Shown piece by piece: positions 23,801 to 36,039 of a stretch of 64,000 nt of DNA; positions within the stretch are counted from its first letter, which is position 1; the number at the start of each line of letters is the position of its first letter. Origin of the DNA: Laccaria trichodermophora (lineage: Eukaryota > Basidiomycota > Agaricomycetes > Agaricales > Hydnangiaceae); the NCBI GenBank assembly GCA_018417955.1, contig JACTVC010000053.1:81501-145500 (forward strand). Direction: 5' to 3'. A program made the translations under genes and the position numbers. The notes under the pieces are model-generated. The model saw only the letters and a program-made list of their open reading frames with translations, searched no databases and was not told the origin of the DNA.

Positions 23801-24600
23801 TGTGTTCAATGTACTCACCACCATTTTTCTCCTCATTTCTAGTTGGTGTGTGCCTTCCCATCTGTGTTTAATGTACTCAGACCACCCTTTGTTTTCTCAT
23901 CTCTAGGAAGTGTGTGCTTTCATCCTCCCCCATCTGTGTTTGATGTACTCAAACCACCCCTTTTCTTCTCATTTCCAGTTGGTGTGTGCTTTCATCCTCC
24001 CTGATCTGTGTTCAATGTACTCAGACCACCCTTTGTCTCCTCATCTCTAGGATGTGTGTGCTTTCATCCTCCCCCATCTGTGTTCAATGTACTCAGGCCA
24101 CTGTTTGTCTCCTCATTTCCAGAATGTGCATGCTTTCATCCTCCCCCATCTGTATTCAATGTACTCAGACCCCTGTTCGTCTTGTCATCTCTAGGATGTG
24201 TGTGTTTTCATCCTCCCCCATCTGTGTTCAATGTACTGAGACCACTGTTTGTCTCTCATTTCTAGAATGTGCATGCTTTCATCCTCCTCAATCTGTGTAT
24301 AATGTATTCACAACTCTTTTCCTCCTCATTCCTAGAATGTGCATGCTTTCATCCTCCACTATGTGTGTTCAAGTACTCAGACCACCCTTTGTCTCATTAT
24401 TTCCAGCCTGTGTGTTCTTTCATCTTACCCCATCCCTGTGTTGTGTACTGAAACCACCCTTTTTCTCCTCATTTCCAGTTGGTGCGTGCTTTCATCCTCC
24501 CCTGTCTGTGTTCACTGTACTCAGACCACCCTTTGTCTCCTCATTTCCAGCGTGTGTGTGCTTTCATCTTCCTCCACCTGTGTTTGATGTACCATTCAAT
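17855..24600 (+). repeat. Satellite array, about 72-bp unit, roughly 93 copies
   Basis: This is an unbroken head-to-tail array. The consensus unit runs GATGTGTGTGCTTTCATCCT, then CCCCCATCTGTGTTCAATGT, then ACTCAGACCACCCTTTGTCT, then CCTCATCTCTAG (72 bp). Three junction types recur after CTAG: GATG, AATG and TTGG. Two common deletions are CAGACCACC to CACCACC (3 bp) and CTTTCATCCTCCCCCATC to CTTTCCCATC. Units at the left edge (17855-18065) are strongly diverged, while interior units are more alike, as expected from homogenisation by unequal exchange. Because 72 is divisible by three, long meaningless open frames of the CVCFHPPPSVFNVLRPPFVS type run through the array. No transcription signal is evident. 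Confidence 0.95.
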
Positions 24601-26191
24601 CTCACCTGCAATTAATGTCCAGATTGTATGTTTTCCTCTTCTCATATATCAATACTAATCTTCCCCCTTTCTTGATGAAGCCATACACTGGGATCTGGCA
24701 TCAAGGTCTTCTTGAGACCTGGAAGCATTACCAATAATCCATGCTGAATCCAATCATACATTAAGGTTTTTGCTTCCCTCACTCACATCAATATTTGCTA
24801 ATATTTTGTTGTCATCTTTAACTTCCAAGATATAGTGCAGTACAGACCCAATGGTAGTGGCATAGTTTGAGTAGGATCAGGTGATATGTTATTACATTTT
24901 TTGTGGAGAAATATATCCATTCAATTTAAACAAACACCACAGGCATTGGCTTATGTAAATAGCAGACAAACCATGAAGAAATTGTGTAGAAATTCATAAA
25001 GTTTACACCTTTTCGTGGCCAGATATATTGGGAAAGACATTTATGATATTTCCTTTTCTCTTTTTTCCCATTTAATGATCAGGGTTATTATAAATGATAT
25101 AGGAAAGATATCATTTACCTTTTATAGCAGTTTTGTCATCTGATATCTTTGCAATAAGATCACCCAACACATTGAGAAGATATTGAAAAGGGTGGGTCAC
25201 ACTGTCACATCCTGAACATTTGCCATGTATGGCCATTTCCTTGCAAGTGGAAGGTCATACTCAACAAGTTCTTGCTCAAATAAAATGTGCAGTTGGATGT
25301 CACATGTTTAAACTTGCTAGAAGTTATATAGGCATTTTGGTATGGAGTCATTCAGAATCCACCTAAGTATGAACAAGGGAAAAGGGCCCCTACCGCCCCA
25401 AAACTCCAGCCATCTTTAAATTTGGGTGGCCAAGTAAGAAACATTTCAATCCATTACTGGCTGATTGGTGGTATGGAAGGCAGGCAGGCACAAATGTTAT
25501 GTGCTTTGGTTGTTGTTTAATCATCAATTATTGAATGACACAGAGTAGCATTGTAATTGGACCTACTTGATTAGATTGTTATGTACTCAACAGTGAACTT
25601 CATTTTATGTCCTTCCATTCATTGTTCACTTTTCAACACTGTTATAATTGGAGAATGTATCTTCTCTTTTACTTCCCTCTTTCATCTGAATTCAATCAGT
25701 CTGCACATGCTATTGCTTTATCCTCCTGATTTTCTGATGATTATTGACTTCTGAGTAAATGTGCAGTGTCAGGCATAGACAGCATGATTTTATGGAATAC
25801 TACTTCACTGATCACTATGCTTTCCCCTTTTTGATCACCATCCATCACAGTGATCAATACTTTCTAACACAGATGGAAATCTATTGTTATATAATGTTGG
25901 ATGTTGGTGTGTTTTACTCAGTGCATTATGTCATGATGTGTGTTACCTGTGCACTACCTCAAGGATGTATATTACTTGTAGCTTAGGAGTGTGTGTTATC
26001 AGTCCATTACCTTAATACCTCCAAAATGCATGCACTACTTTAAGGTGTATATTACTTGTTGCACTACCTTAGGTATGTATGTTACCCATGTATTACCTTG
26101 GATGTGCACTAGCTCAACCTCATTAGTTTGTTTAGTAATTCACACATGGCGTCAATCACATATTGACAAGATGAAGCCAAGGACCCTAATC
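24601..26191. other. AT-rich unassigned DNA
   Basis: No protein family, tandem repeat or RNA gene could be supported. Composition is AT-rich, unlike the gene region. It probably represents old transposon sequence, continuous with the debris that follows. Confidence 0.4.
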
Positions 26192-27125
26192 TGCAGTACT
26201 TTACAGTGCCCTACCCATTCCTGCAGGAATCTGCAGGTATGGGACCAGAATCCACAGTAAAAGCAAACAAGAGTGTGCCAAGTGTTCAGTCTGCAATTTT
26301 CATAAACAAATCCACTAAGTCAGATCTTATGCTAATAATTTAACACTCAGAATTCCCTAAGACACTTAAATTCCAGAGGCAAAGAAAAAATGAAGTATAT
26401 TGCATAATTACATAAAGTTACTTTACTACATCTTTAGTTGCAGAGAGGGGGAGGGAGTGGTGATCAGGAAGGGAGGGGGAGGGAGTGGTGAGCAGCAAGG
26501 GAGGGGGGAGGGAGTAAGGAAGGGAGAAGGGGATGGTGGGCAGTGGGTGAGCAGTAAGGGAGAGGAAGGGAGTGGTGAACAGGAAAGGAGGGGGAGTAAG
26601 GGAGGGGGAAGGGGATGTGGGGTAATGGGTGAACAGTAAGGGAGGGGGAGGAAGTGGTAAGCAGCAAGGGAGGGGGTGTACTTTATACTCCTCCACATAG
26701 TCCAGTTGGACTCTGGCAGACTCCAGCTGGATTTCCAGAGTCCAAATGGAGTCCAACTATAATACAACAAATTGTCTATATTTCTGGATCATCCAGGTGG
26801 AGTCTATCTGGAGTCTGCATATACTCTGTCTGGACTCCACCAGACTTTCAGATGGACAGACTGAACTGGACTGCCAAACTGGACTGCCACAGAACTGGAC
26901 TGGAGTGGACTACCAGACCTTAAGCTGATATTTAAGAGACTTAGACTTCATGAGACAAAGAAAATTGAAGTATATTAGTAACTACATAAGTTGATTTTAC
27001 TGCATTCTATGTTATAGAGAGGGGGGAAGGAGTGGGGGGAGGGAGGGAGTGGTGATCAGGAAGGGAGGGGGAGGGAAAGGGAGGGGGGAGGGAAAGGGAG
27101 AAGGGAGAGAGGAATGGAGGGGAGG
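26192..27125 (+). mobile_element. Cluster of TIR-type element ends and purine tracts
   Basis: A terminus-like motif AGTACTTTACAGTGCCCTAC at about 26194 leads into ATTCCTGCAGGAAT palindromes. A purine tract (26446-26690, GGGAGGGGGA-type with GTGGTGATCAGGAAGGGAGG) is followed at about 26688 by GTACTTTATACTCCTCCACA and a dense set of TCCAGNTGGA-type motifs (26700-26920). A second leader and purine tract (26930-27122) duplicates the first: both contain TGAAGTATATT, ACATAA, then AGAGAGGGGG and GTGGTGATCAGGAAGGGAGG. These look like borders of related non-autonomous DNA elements, partly truncated. Confidence 0.5.
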
Positions 27126-30100
27126 TCTTAGTGATGCCCTACATATTCCTGCTGGATTCCAGTCATTCCGGCGGATTCCAGTGCCATTCCAGTGGAATTT
27201 ACCAGCCAAAATTTCACTCCAGCCACAGAATATTGTTATTCTGGGATTTTGACTGGAACAGTCCCTGGAATGGACTGGAACGGAATGGCACTGGAATCCA
27301 GTGACCGGAATGAACACTAAAAATTGCCAAATATGGCAAGTTCTATATTTTCAGATAAAAATTAGCAATAAAATCAGAAAAAAAATAGAGATGGTGGTAA
27401 TGATGTTAGGGTACTGTTTACATGGTCTGTGTGCATTTCTTAATATGGTAATTAATACAAATATAACCAGAAAATCAGGGAAAAAACAGAAAAAAAATAG
27501 GGATGGTGCTCACTATTGGTGATGTTGTTGGGGTATTGATTACATGGTCTGTGCACATTTCCAAATATGGTAAGTAATGCAAATATAGCCATAAAATCAG
27601 GAATAAAGAATAAAGAAGATGTAGACTCTTGTTGACAATGTTGGAGTAGTGTTTACATGGTCTGTGCACATTTCCAAATATGGTAATTAATGTAAATATA
27701 GCCAGAAAATCAGGAGAAAAAGAGAAAAAAGAATGAACATTGATACACGTTGCATGGGGATGAACGTGAAAGTGCAAAACACGCAAACAAGGATCAAGCG
27801 CGTCGGGGGAAAACCCTAAAACACCTAACACTCACACACACACACACACACACTATCACAATCTCGGTGCAAGAGTTCGAGGGCCTTTGGTATTAAGAAA
27901 TACCACTTTTGTCTTCTTAGGTTTAAGTCTCAAGAGTTTTTGTTCAAAATTGGGTTTTTATTATAAGGTGTGGTTTAGAATAGTTCAATAGAACAAAGTA
28001 TATCTTTCTGGGAACTTAGTTTCTTAAAATGCAAAGTTCTTTGATCACAGTTTCTTTTATTAACACAAAACACGACTTTTAATTGACTTTTATGACTCCC
28101 GTGAGTTTTTATTATGTCACTACGCTCCAAAACCAAGTGTACGAGTACGCTGTCTTGTCTAAAATGATACTGTGTCCTTAAAACCTCTTATTCCAAGTCT
28201 CCAAGTAAGTTGACTCCCAAGCACACTGGCTTCGTTCACACTGTACTTATCTGACCACGAAGAAATCTCCTTTTAATTGATTACAACTGTCCACCTCCTA
28301 AGTCTCTACTTGGAGTGCAACTAGCTGGTCAACGGGGGGCAATTGCTTGCCTTTTGACCTGCCAGTGCACTCCTTATATACTCCAGGAACTCCTATCTAC
28401 ATTTTACATGTGTTTCAATGTGAGATACTTTGGTCTGAATTACAAATACAAAATTTAATGAATGTGTGGTATATTTTGTAGTCTATCTTGGTGGACACTA
28501 CAGATTTTTGTAGTGTTGCGTCTTTCATTTTCCAATGCATCAGTGTTTGATGCGTACGTGGAGTTAGCCGACGTAGCTATTCTTAGCTTGGCATGATCTC
28601 GCGTGTTTCTTTCTATGGCCCGGTTTACCAGTTTGACAGATGACATCACAAAATGATTAACGTTTCCTGATGCGTTGATGCGCATGCATACACATTTACC
28701 AATAGTCTTTGGTCTTCTGTCGTTTCCGAGTTTTTTAATTAAAATGCCTTGTCTTGGCTCATCATTTCATTACGGAGGTTGGGAGACACTCCGAAGGTGT
28801 TTTCAAATGTCTTTCTTATTTGTCAGGGGGTTCTTATTATATGAAATATAATAGAATGTGTCTTTTTCTTATATTTGTACTTGTGACGTTCAGACACATC
28901 AGTCTTTGATGCGTATGCGGGAACTGCTGTACATGACTTTCTGAATGGCTGTGAGCCATGCTAAGCCTTCGTACATTTACTTCCTAGGCATAATTTAGTT
29001 TTTCAATGTTTCAGACATGCCATTTAGGCATCTATGTCGTCTTTTCTGTATTTCTTGTATAAGCACGAGTTTTCACAATAAATCCATTATGTGTTTCTAA
29101 ACCCTTTAGTAGTAATGCAATTCTTCTCCCTGCGTTGGGTGTTTACTCTAGAACCTCTTCGTGCTCTATTTCATGGTAGGTGAATCTTAGATAGGATCCA
29201 AGTATAATGTCATGACACGTACTGCTGCCAGTTCCAAAGCCTTTGTCCTATTTTCAGATCCCACGCATTTGCATTTTTAGTCAACTGTGCTGGGTATGCG
29301 CATTGACTCTTTGTACCATTGCAATTGTATGTAGTGTATTTATTAGAGATGACCTTTTATCGGTAAATTTGTTAAAATTGAATTTTATATGGGTGAAATG
29401 GTTTCATCCATATCAACATGATGTAGACTGTTTTTGACAATGGTGAAGTAGTGTTCACATGGTCTGTGCACATTTCCAAATATGGTAATTAATGCAAATA
29501 TAGCCAGAAGTTCAGAAAAGAAGGGGAAAAGGTATACACATGGTGTCAACTATTATTGACAATGTTGGAGTAATGTTTACATGGTCTGTGCACATTTCCA
29601 AATATGGGAATTAGTGCAAATATAACCAGAAAAACAGAAAAACAGCAGAGACATGATGTTAACCATTGTTGACATTGTTGGGATACTGTTTACATGGTCT
29701 GTGCACATTTCCAAACAGCTGTTGTCAGGTTTAGGGTACATATCCAAAAAAGGAAATTTAAGTATTTCTAGTAAAAGAATAGCAGAAAATTCACAAAAAA
29801 ATAGAGTTGGTATATGCAGTGTATACAATATGACACACTGCCTTCAGGGTCCATGCCAGGGTCATTTATATATATCCACAAAAGGAAATATGATCTTGTA
29901 TAACCAAAAAGTTAAGAAATTCAAGATAACGAGGATTCTACTTGTCAGAGTTCATTCAATGGGATGTCAGGATGATGGTCACATGACCAATTACCAAAAA
30001 TGGTCAAAAACAAAAGTTGTAGCCCTGCACTGTAGCTTCCGAAATCTGGTTGAATTTTGTTCTGAGGTGCTCCTATTGTGGAGATATGAGGTAAAAGATT

Positions 30101-30442
30101 TTCAAAAGTATCACATTTTTTTTTGTTTTTTTTTGTTTTTTTCTCCATGAAAGCAACACCAAATAATATGATTTCAACACATTTACAAAGCTATGAGAAA
30201 GGGCTACAACTGTTGTATCATGGGAAATTTGACCCAAAAAGGAAGGGACATACCCTAAAAGGGATAATAACACTGATAGACTACAAAAGTCAGTTTATAT
30301 ACACACAGAATCTGGTGGAATGCAGCCCCATTCAAGAGGATTCTGGTCCATTCCTGTGGATTCTGGTTCATTCCTGTGGAATCCTGTGGAATCCAGCGGA
30401 ATGGACCCATTCCTGGAGGAATATGTAGGGCATCAAAAAGTA
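27126..30442. mobile_element. Non-autonomous TIR element with nested solo LTR
   Basis: The left end carries GATGCCCTACATATTCCT (from 27134) and the right end its exact reverse complement (AGGAATATGTAGGGCATC, about 30415-30433). Both ends carry subterminal GGATTCCAGCGGAAT-like palindromes. Between them are tandem copies of a roughly 115-bp unit with core ACATGGTCTGTGCACATTTC followed by AAATATGGTAATTAATGC (for example at 27540, 27655, 29458, 29579 and 29692). The unit series is interrupted by the solo LTR at 27741-29406, so the LTR inserted later. No transposase is encoded. Confidence 0.6.
27741..29406 (-). repeat. Solo LTR (same family as the LTR at 44272)
   Basis: Read on the minus strand it starts TGAAACCATTTCACCC and ends CAACGTGTATCA. 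It aligns throughout with the 44272-45950 LTR, including the TATA region, the block around AAGGCAAGCAATTGCC and the CA-repeat/CACACA region at about 27831-27853. Length is 1666 bp. No internal element sequence adjoins either end, so it is a solo LTR left by recombination. I could not identify a clean target duplication. Confidence 0.8.
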
Positions 30443-31290
30443 CAGGGCCTGCTGGGCAAGGGCAGGTGTCTCTGCCATGTCTGAGTTGGACACAGAGTCC
30501 AAGATTCTTGAGTGAATCTTTGTCGAAGAAGTGGCCAGTCCATCTCTAAGTGAATGGTATCTATGGTAATATCAATTCTTTTCATATTCTTGAAAGTACC
30601 ATACCTCAATTTGGTGTAATGGTGTATGCTGGTGAGCCACAACCATGCAGGCCTGACAGTGAAGCCGACACCCACTCAGGCAGTTTTTACACTTGTATAT
30701 TCTAATCCCCTTGTTACACAAAATGCAGTATTCATGTCCAAGATAGTCACCAAGTCCATCATGACACAGGATTTTGTCGAGGGTTGCTTCACAAAATGAG
30801 AGCCATTCTAGGAGTTTAGACTACAACCCATGTCATTCAGGAAGATTGAAACAAATGTGCCAAAGGTTCACATACCTGAGCGTTGTTGTTCCTCTTTTGT
30901 TTTGCTTTCTCAACCATGATCAGAGACACCATGGGATCAACAGGAGTGTCATCAACAGGAGTGAGACTCAAATCAGGCATTGAGGGTGCCTGATCTGTGA
31001 CTTCAACATGGCACCTGTCTTTGTGTTTTCCCTTTCGATGCCCCTTAGAGGTTAGGGCAAGAGTTGTGACTCATGAGGTGGTTGAGGTAGGTGAGGAAGC
31101 AGGAGTTTCAGTGCTGTCCAGCTCTCTATTACATGCAGTGTGGAAGGGGTGGAGCTTGCTATTGTGAGCCCATTTGGAAGTTGATGGCTGAGGGTCGTTC
31201 CTTGGCTCAATGCTGTTTTTTTCGCTTTGACATGAAAATGGTGTGCTGCCAGTTGTGAAGAAAGACAGAAGGAGCATCGTAATGAAAAAA
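30443..31290 (-). pseudogene. 5' fragment of a KDZ transposase gene (CxC2-type cysteine cluster)
   Basis: On the minus strand, about 30810-30610 encodes EWLSFCEATLDKILCHDGLG, YCILCNKGIRIYKCKNC, then LHCQACMVVAHQHTPLHQIE. This Cys/His spacing ending HxxxPLHxIE matches the CxC2-like cluster at the N-terminus of basidiomycete KDZ (Kyakuja-Dileera-Zisupton) transposases. Upstream, separated by a plausible intron ending CTCCTAG, are Ser/Thr-rich segments (31277-30880) typical of the leading part of these proteins, with a frame disagreement at the join. The catalytic KDZ domain is missing. Family assignment comes from the motif. Confidence 0.6.
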
Positions 31291-31540
31291 ATGAGAGAAA
31301 ATGAGAATCTCGAGGATGAATGAAGTCACAAAAAGCAATTGCTGGCCCACGTGATCTCGCTTAGATCAGATTTCAAGTACTTGAGATTTAATATTGCACC
31401 TCACAGAATTCAATGACCTTCAATATTCCTTGAGCTGGTTTTCAGAGTTTTGTGCACATCTAAGTAAGCCAGACTCACCAGACTGACCAATGGCTGCATG
31501 AAAAGTCTTTACAAGCCTTGAAGCACAGTCTGCTCAGAAT

Positions 31541-32085
31541 GAAATTAAGATGTACAAAAGGCCTTACTTTATTTCTACACATGTAAATCATTTTCAGAGA
31601 AAGGGAAGATTAGTGTGGTGGTCATTTGCATGAATACAATTCCTCAACAGATTGTTTGTACATGTACTACATCTTGAAACTTCTTCATTAGTTGCCTGTC
31701 TTGTTAGACTTATTAGATCATGTTCCTGTCCATATTTCTCAATGAAATTAAGATGTACTGAAAGTCTTACTTTGTTTCTACATATGTAAATTATTTTCAG
31801 AGAAAGAAAATATTAGTGTGGTGGTCATTTGCATGAATACAATTCCTCAACAGATTGTTTGTACATGTACATCTTGGAACTTCCTCATTAGTTGCTCATC
31901 TTGTTAGACTTATTAGATCATGTTCCTGTCCCTATTTCTCAATGAAATTAAGATGTACAGGAAGCCTTCCTTTATTTCTACACATTCAAATTATTTACAG
32001 AGAAAGGGAATACTAGTGTGGTGGTCATTTGCATGAATACAATTCCTCAACAGATTGTTTGTACATGTATTACACCTCAGAAATC
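31541..32085 (+). repeat. About 200-bp tandem repeat, 2.7 copies
   Basis: The anchor GAAATTAAGATGTAC occurs at 31541, 31744 and 31944 (spacings 203 and 200). Each copy continues with TTATTTCTACACATGTAAAT, then GTGGTGGTCATTTGCATGAA and CAACAGATTGTTTGTACATG. It lies between the KDZ fragment and the giant inverted repeat. Confidence 0.85.
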
Positions 32086-32230
32086 ATGCTTGACTCAGAA
32101 ACATGTAAGAACAAAGGCTGACTGTCATTTAAACCATACAGGGAGTGTAGTTTGACAATAGCCCTAGATATGAGACACCAAATCTATATGTGCTACCAAA
32201 TTTATGAGTTACCAAGTCTCGACTACATAA

Positions 32231-34310
32231 TCACTTCAGTCACCCACCTTGACCAAGCTATTAGCCTTGTAAAATGTAAGAATGTATCCAGGCTAATAGG
32301 TTCCTTGGCCATTTATTTTTTTGCCTCTGGAGGAAAATATATTATTGCATTGGGCAAAAATGTTTGACCTTCAATATTGTGACCAGAAATATTTGGGTTG
32401 ATATATTGCATTGAAAAATATCCTAGCCATCTGAAAGTGGTTGGAAATGTTTGAAGCATGTTAGAGTGGTAGGAAATATTTGAAGTGTTTCAGACTGGTC
32501 AGAAATGTTTGAAGCATGTTGGAGTGGTCAGAAATATTTGAAGTGTTTCAGACTGGTCAGAAATGTTTTAGCTATGTCACACTGCTGAAAAATCTTTTTG
32601 TCATGTCACACTGCTAAGAAATGTTTGAGCCATGTCACACTGCTGAAAAATCTTTTGAGCATGTCACACTGCTCAGAAATGTTTTAGCCATGTCACATAG
32701 GCAAAAAATTTCCTGCCAGTGTCACAGAGTATCTGGGGTCCTAGTTTCAAAAAAATAACTTCAAAAATTTCTGACCATTCAAACTTTTATCTTCTGGATT
32801 CAACTTTTCTACAAAATTTATCATAAAGATAATTTTGGTCCTAAACTTGCCCTTTAACTTTTATATTGTATTTTTGTTATAGAAACAGCAGATTATATAT
32901 TGCATGCAACTGTATGTATTGGTATTCAGCTATTTTTTATATAGTTATAGCCTCTAAATTCTGCTTCTTCAGATAATGAAGGTTTTTACTGACTGCTCTT
33001 ATATTGAGTTTATATTGGTAATTGCCTATAATAGACTAGCCCTAGCTATATTTTCCCACTCCCATAGAGGTATCTTCCTGAGCACTGGAGAGTTCTGAGG
33101 ATTGTGAGGGTCTGATGTTTCATGTAAAAGTATATGTCATGTATTTGTGTTTGTCGACTATAATGACCTATTGAATTTCCTGTTTGACCACCATCATGAC
33201 TGCCAGTACTTTACTGTGCCCCACCTATTTCTGCAGAAATGGCTAGAATCCTACAGAATTCTGATCTCTCTATTAAAAATAGTTGAATTTTCTTTTTTAG
33301 ATATGGATTTTAGACCTTGACAACAGTACCCAACAAGAAGTCCTATTTTTTCTCATTTTTACCATATTTTATCAATGATTTTGCTGGAAAATAGTAATAT
33401 TTCTCATTTGAAAATGCAAAATGGACTCCAAAATCAGCCCTGCAACATTATGACCACCAGTAATTACCATCTACATTTTCCCCAATGTTACTCTCATTTT
33501 ATTGTGATTTTCTGGCTATATTTGCACAAATTACCCTATTTGCAAATATGCACAGGTCATGTCCACTATGCACCCACATTGTCAATAACAGTCAATAGTA
33601 TATCTGTCCTTTTTTCTCTCTTTTCTTTTCTGATTCTTACAGTATATTTGCATCAATTACTATATCAGAAAATGCACATAAACCATGTATATGGTATTTC
33701 AATATTCCTGACAAAATTCTATTATTTGCCTCTTTTGGCTGTAATTTTCTGGCCATATTTTCATTATTTACTATATTTTGAAATATGCACAGACCAAGTA
33801 AACAGTCCATCAAGATCTATGTACATCACATGATTTTTATTTTATTTTTCTAATTATATTTGTATTAACTACTATATTAGCAAATGTGCACAGGCCATGT
33901 ATATACCCAATATTGTCAACGATGGGTCCATTTTCTCATTTTTCTGCCTATATTTGTATCAATTACTATATCAGAAAATGTGCACAAACTATGTTTATAG
34001 TATGTCAATATTATCAATAATAGTACAGTATTTTTCTGTTTTTCTTCTGATTTTCTAGCTATATTTTCGTTAATTACCATACTTGGAAATATGCACAGAC
34101 CAAGTAAACAGTACATCAAGATTATCACATATTATTTGAATTTATTTATTTATTTTTCTGCCTATATTTATGTTGATTACCATATTGGAAAATGTGCACA
34201 GACCCTGCATATTGTACCCCAATATTTTTAACATTACTTTTTTACTTTTATTTTTATTTTATTTTATTTTACTGATTTTCTTGCTTTATTGAATTTCCTC
34301 TATTATTTTT
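32231..34310 (+). repeat. Left arm of giant inverted repeat
   Basis: The outer end is TCACTTCAGTCACCCACC at 32231. The arm contains, in order, a roughly 31-bp degenerate tandem (AGAAATGTTTGAAGCATGTT / TGTCACACTGCTGAAAAATC, about 32440-32710), the string GGGGTCCTAGTTTCAAAAAA (about 32736), the terminus-like AGTACTTTACTGTGCCCCAC (about 33203), and reversed copies of the roughly 115-bp GCACAGACCAAGTAAACAGT unit (33480-34240). All of these recur in reverse complement and reverse order in the right arm. No intact gene is present. Confidence 0.85.
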
Positions 34311-36039
34311 TCTCTTTCTCTTCAATTTTTCATGTAGAAATGCAAGACTTACTTTATTTTGCCATTGTAGTAGCCACATTATTCTGGTGTAAATACTAGA
34401 TAAGTGCTAAAATCTTTGCTGGCTATCACATGATATGTCACATGATCAAACCACATGACATATCACATGATCTATATCATATAATCAGACCACATGATAC
34501 ATCACATAAGCAGACCACATGATACCTCACACGATCATATCACATGACTGTATCATATGATATGCAATATGAACAACTATATGATGCATTTATCATGTGC
34601 CTATCAGATGAAACCATATCAGCTGGAGTCAGACATCAATTTTCTGGCCATATTTTCACTAATTACCACATTTGGAAATGTGCACAGACCAAGTAAACAA
34701 TACATTAACATTATTAATGACCATTTCCAGCATGTGAATTTCTTTTCTTATTTTTTTCTCACTTTTTGGCTGTAATTTCAGTACTTACTATATAGGGAAC
34801 TGTGCACAGACCATGTAAATATCACCCCATCATCAACACCCAATTTCTTTCTGATTTTATTCTAGTAGTATTTCAAATTTGGGTGGTCTAATGGATTATA
34901 TGTGCATTAAATGTGGAAGCTGTCAATGAAAGTGCTATGGCAAGCTGGAATGACAATTGCCAGCTGTGATCTTGGTCACAGCTACAGTCCAAAGAGAGGA
35001 AGAATGAGGGTTAGAAACTAGATGTGGGTGTATTTTAGCAAGATTCAAGATTGCTCCAGATATTCAAAGCTACCCTGGAAATCCATGAGAGGTTGACTAC
35101 AGATGCAGGAAGAGATAACAGTGCAGATCTGATAAGACCTGCCCTGATAGACTGGGTCTTGTGACACCAGAGTCACTAAATAGGCATTCAGTTACACTAA
35201 ATAAAAGATTACAGCTTGTCAGCAGGTTGGTGGTTTGAACCAAGCCAGAGGCAAGATTACATTGCCAGTTCATTTACAACTGTAGCAGTAAGTGACAAGT
35301 TGCAAGGTGAGAACCCCTGGAGTCACCTATATCATGATGACTACATGTTGGAAGGTCCTGGTTGATGTTATAGAGTAGGGGAGGCTGTAAGGCTGTATTA
35401 GGTATGCAGCTGTCTACACTACCACATATATGGACCAGTAGATGAAGGAGTAATCTTTCATTTATCCAACCTTTTGGTGTAGAATTTCCAGAGAAGGAGT
35501 GGGGATTGTGCAGTGGAATTCTGAAGCATGAATGATCTCCACTAGATACTAGCAGAATATCTCTTGAATCAAGATCTGACTTATATTGTAGCCAATCACA
35601 GCTTGGTCTTAACACCATTATCATTTTGGCTCACTATACAACATTCATCAACAGCTCCCCATATATAACACATAGATAGTGTGTTACACATCTGCTGGGG
35701 GGTGAGGATCATTGAATAAAGCACTTTATATGCTCATAGTGATCATCTAGTTACTGTCATTTGTAGATAGTATAGACATATTGCATACCCTGTAGGAAAT
35801 TCAGTATATTGGTTCTTGATATTATATAAAACCATTGTAAATGGTGCAGAGGATTCCACAAAGTAGAGGAGTAAGGGCTCTTGTTTGGGTATTGTCTTTG
35901 GCATGGGGACAGAGCAGCAAAACATAAGAGCAAGGCAATAGACCATTATTAATGGCCTGTGCACATTTCTCATTATGGAAATATATATAGAAAATCAGAC
36001 AAAAAGAGGGGAAAATAGATATATGGTCAATATGGTAAT
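34311..36039. other. Spacer between the arms of the giant inverted repeat
   Basis: This AT-rich spacer holds a CACATGAT-type repeat cluster (34433-34575, listed separately), another copy of the 115-bp-type unit (34640-34830) and an unassigned block at 34960-35740. No transposase or other coding family is recognised. Confidence 0.5.
34433..34575 (+). repeat. Cluster of TCACATGATC-type short repeats
   Basis: About ten near-copies of CACATGATATATCACATGAT-like sequence, many partly palindromic (TCACATGATC, ATCATATGAT), lie between the arms of the inverted repeat. Confidence 0.75.

Noticed and set aside
17855..24600. CRISPR-like or split-gene interpretation of the array
   Set aside because: There are no unique spacers between conserved repeats; the whole unit is repeated and drifts. 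The TTTCTAG motif resembles a 3' splice site but no alternating exon pattern is present, and the host is eukaryotic.
17866..24615. Dozens of 60-236-residue plus-strand open frames rich in FHPPPSVFNVL
   Set aside because: They are translations of the 72-bp satellite. The unit is a multiple of three and has a stop (TAG of CTAG) in only one frame, so the other frames stay open. They have no start context or family.
26418..26770. Overlapping minus-strand Pro/Leu-rich frames (112 and 114 residues)
   Set aside because: They are translations of the purine/pyrimidine tract and of subterminal palindromes, with no gene signature.
35170..35740. Possible tRNA (GGTTTGAACC) or LTR fragment in the inverted-repeat spacer
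   Set aside because: Only a weak B-box-like string is present, with no cloverleaf and no LTR borders, so it was not called.
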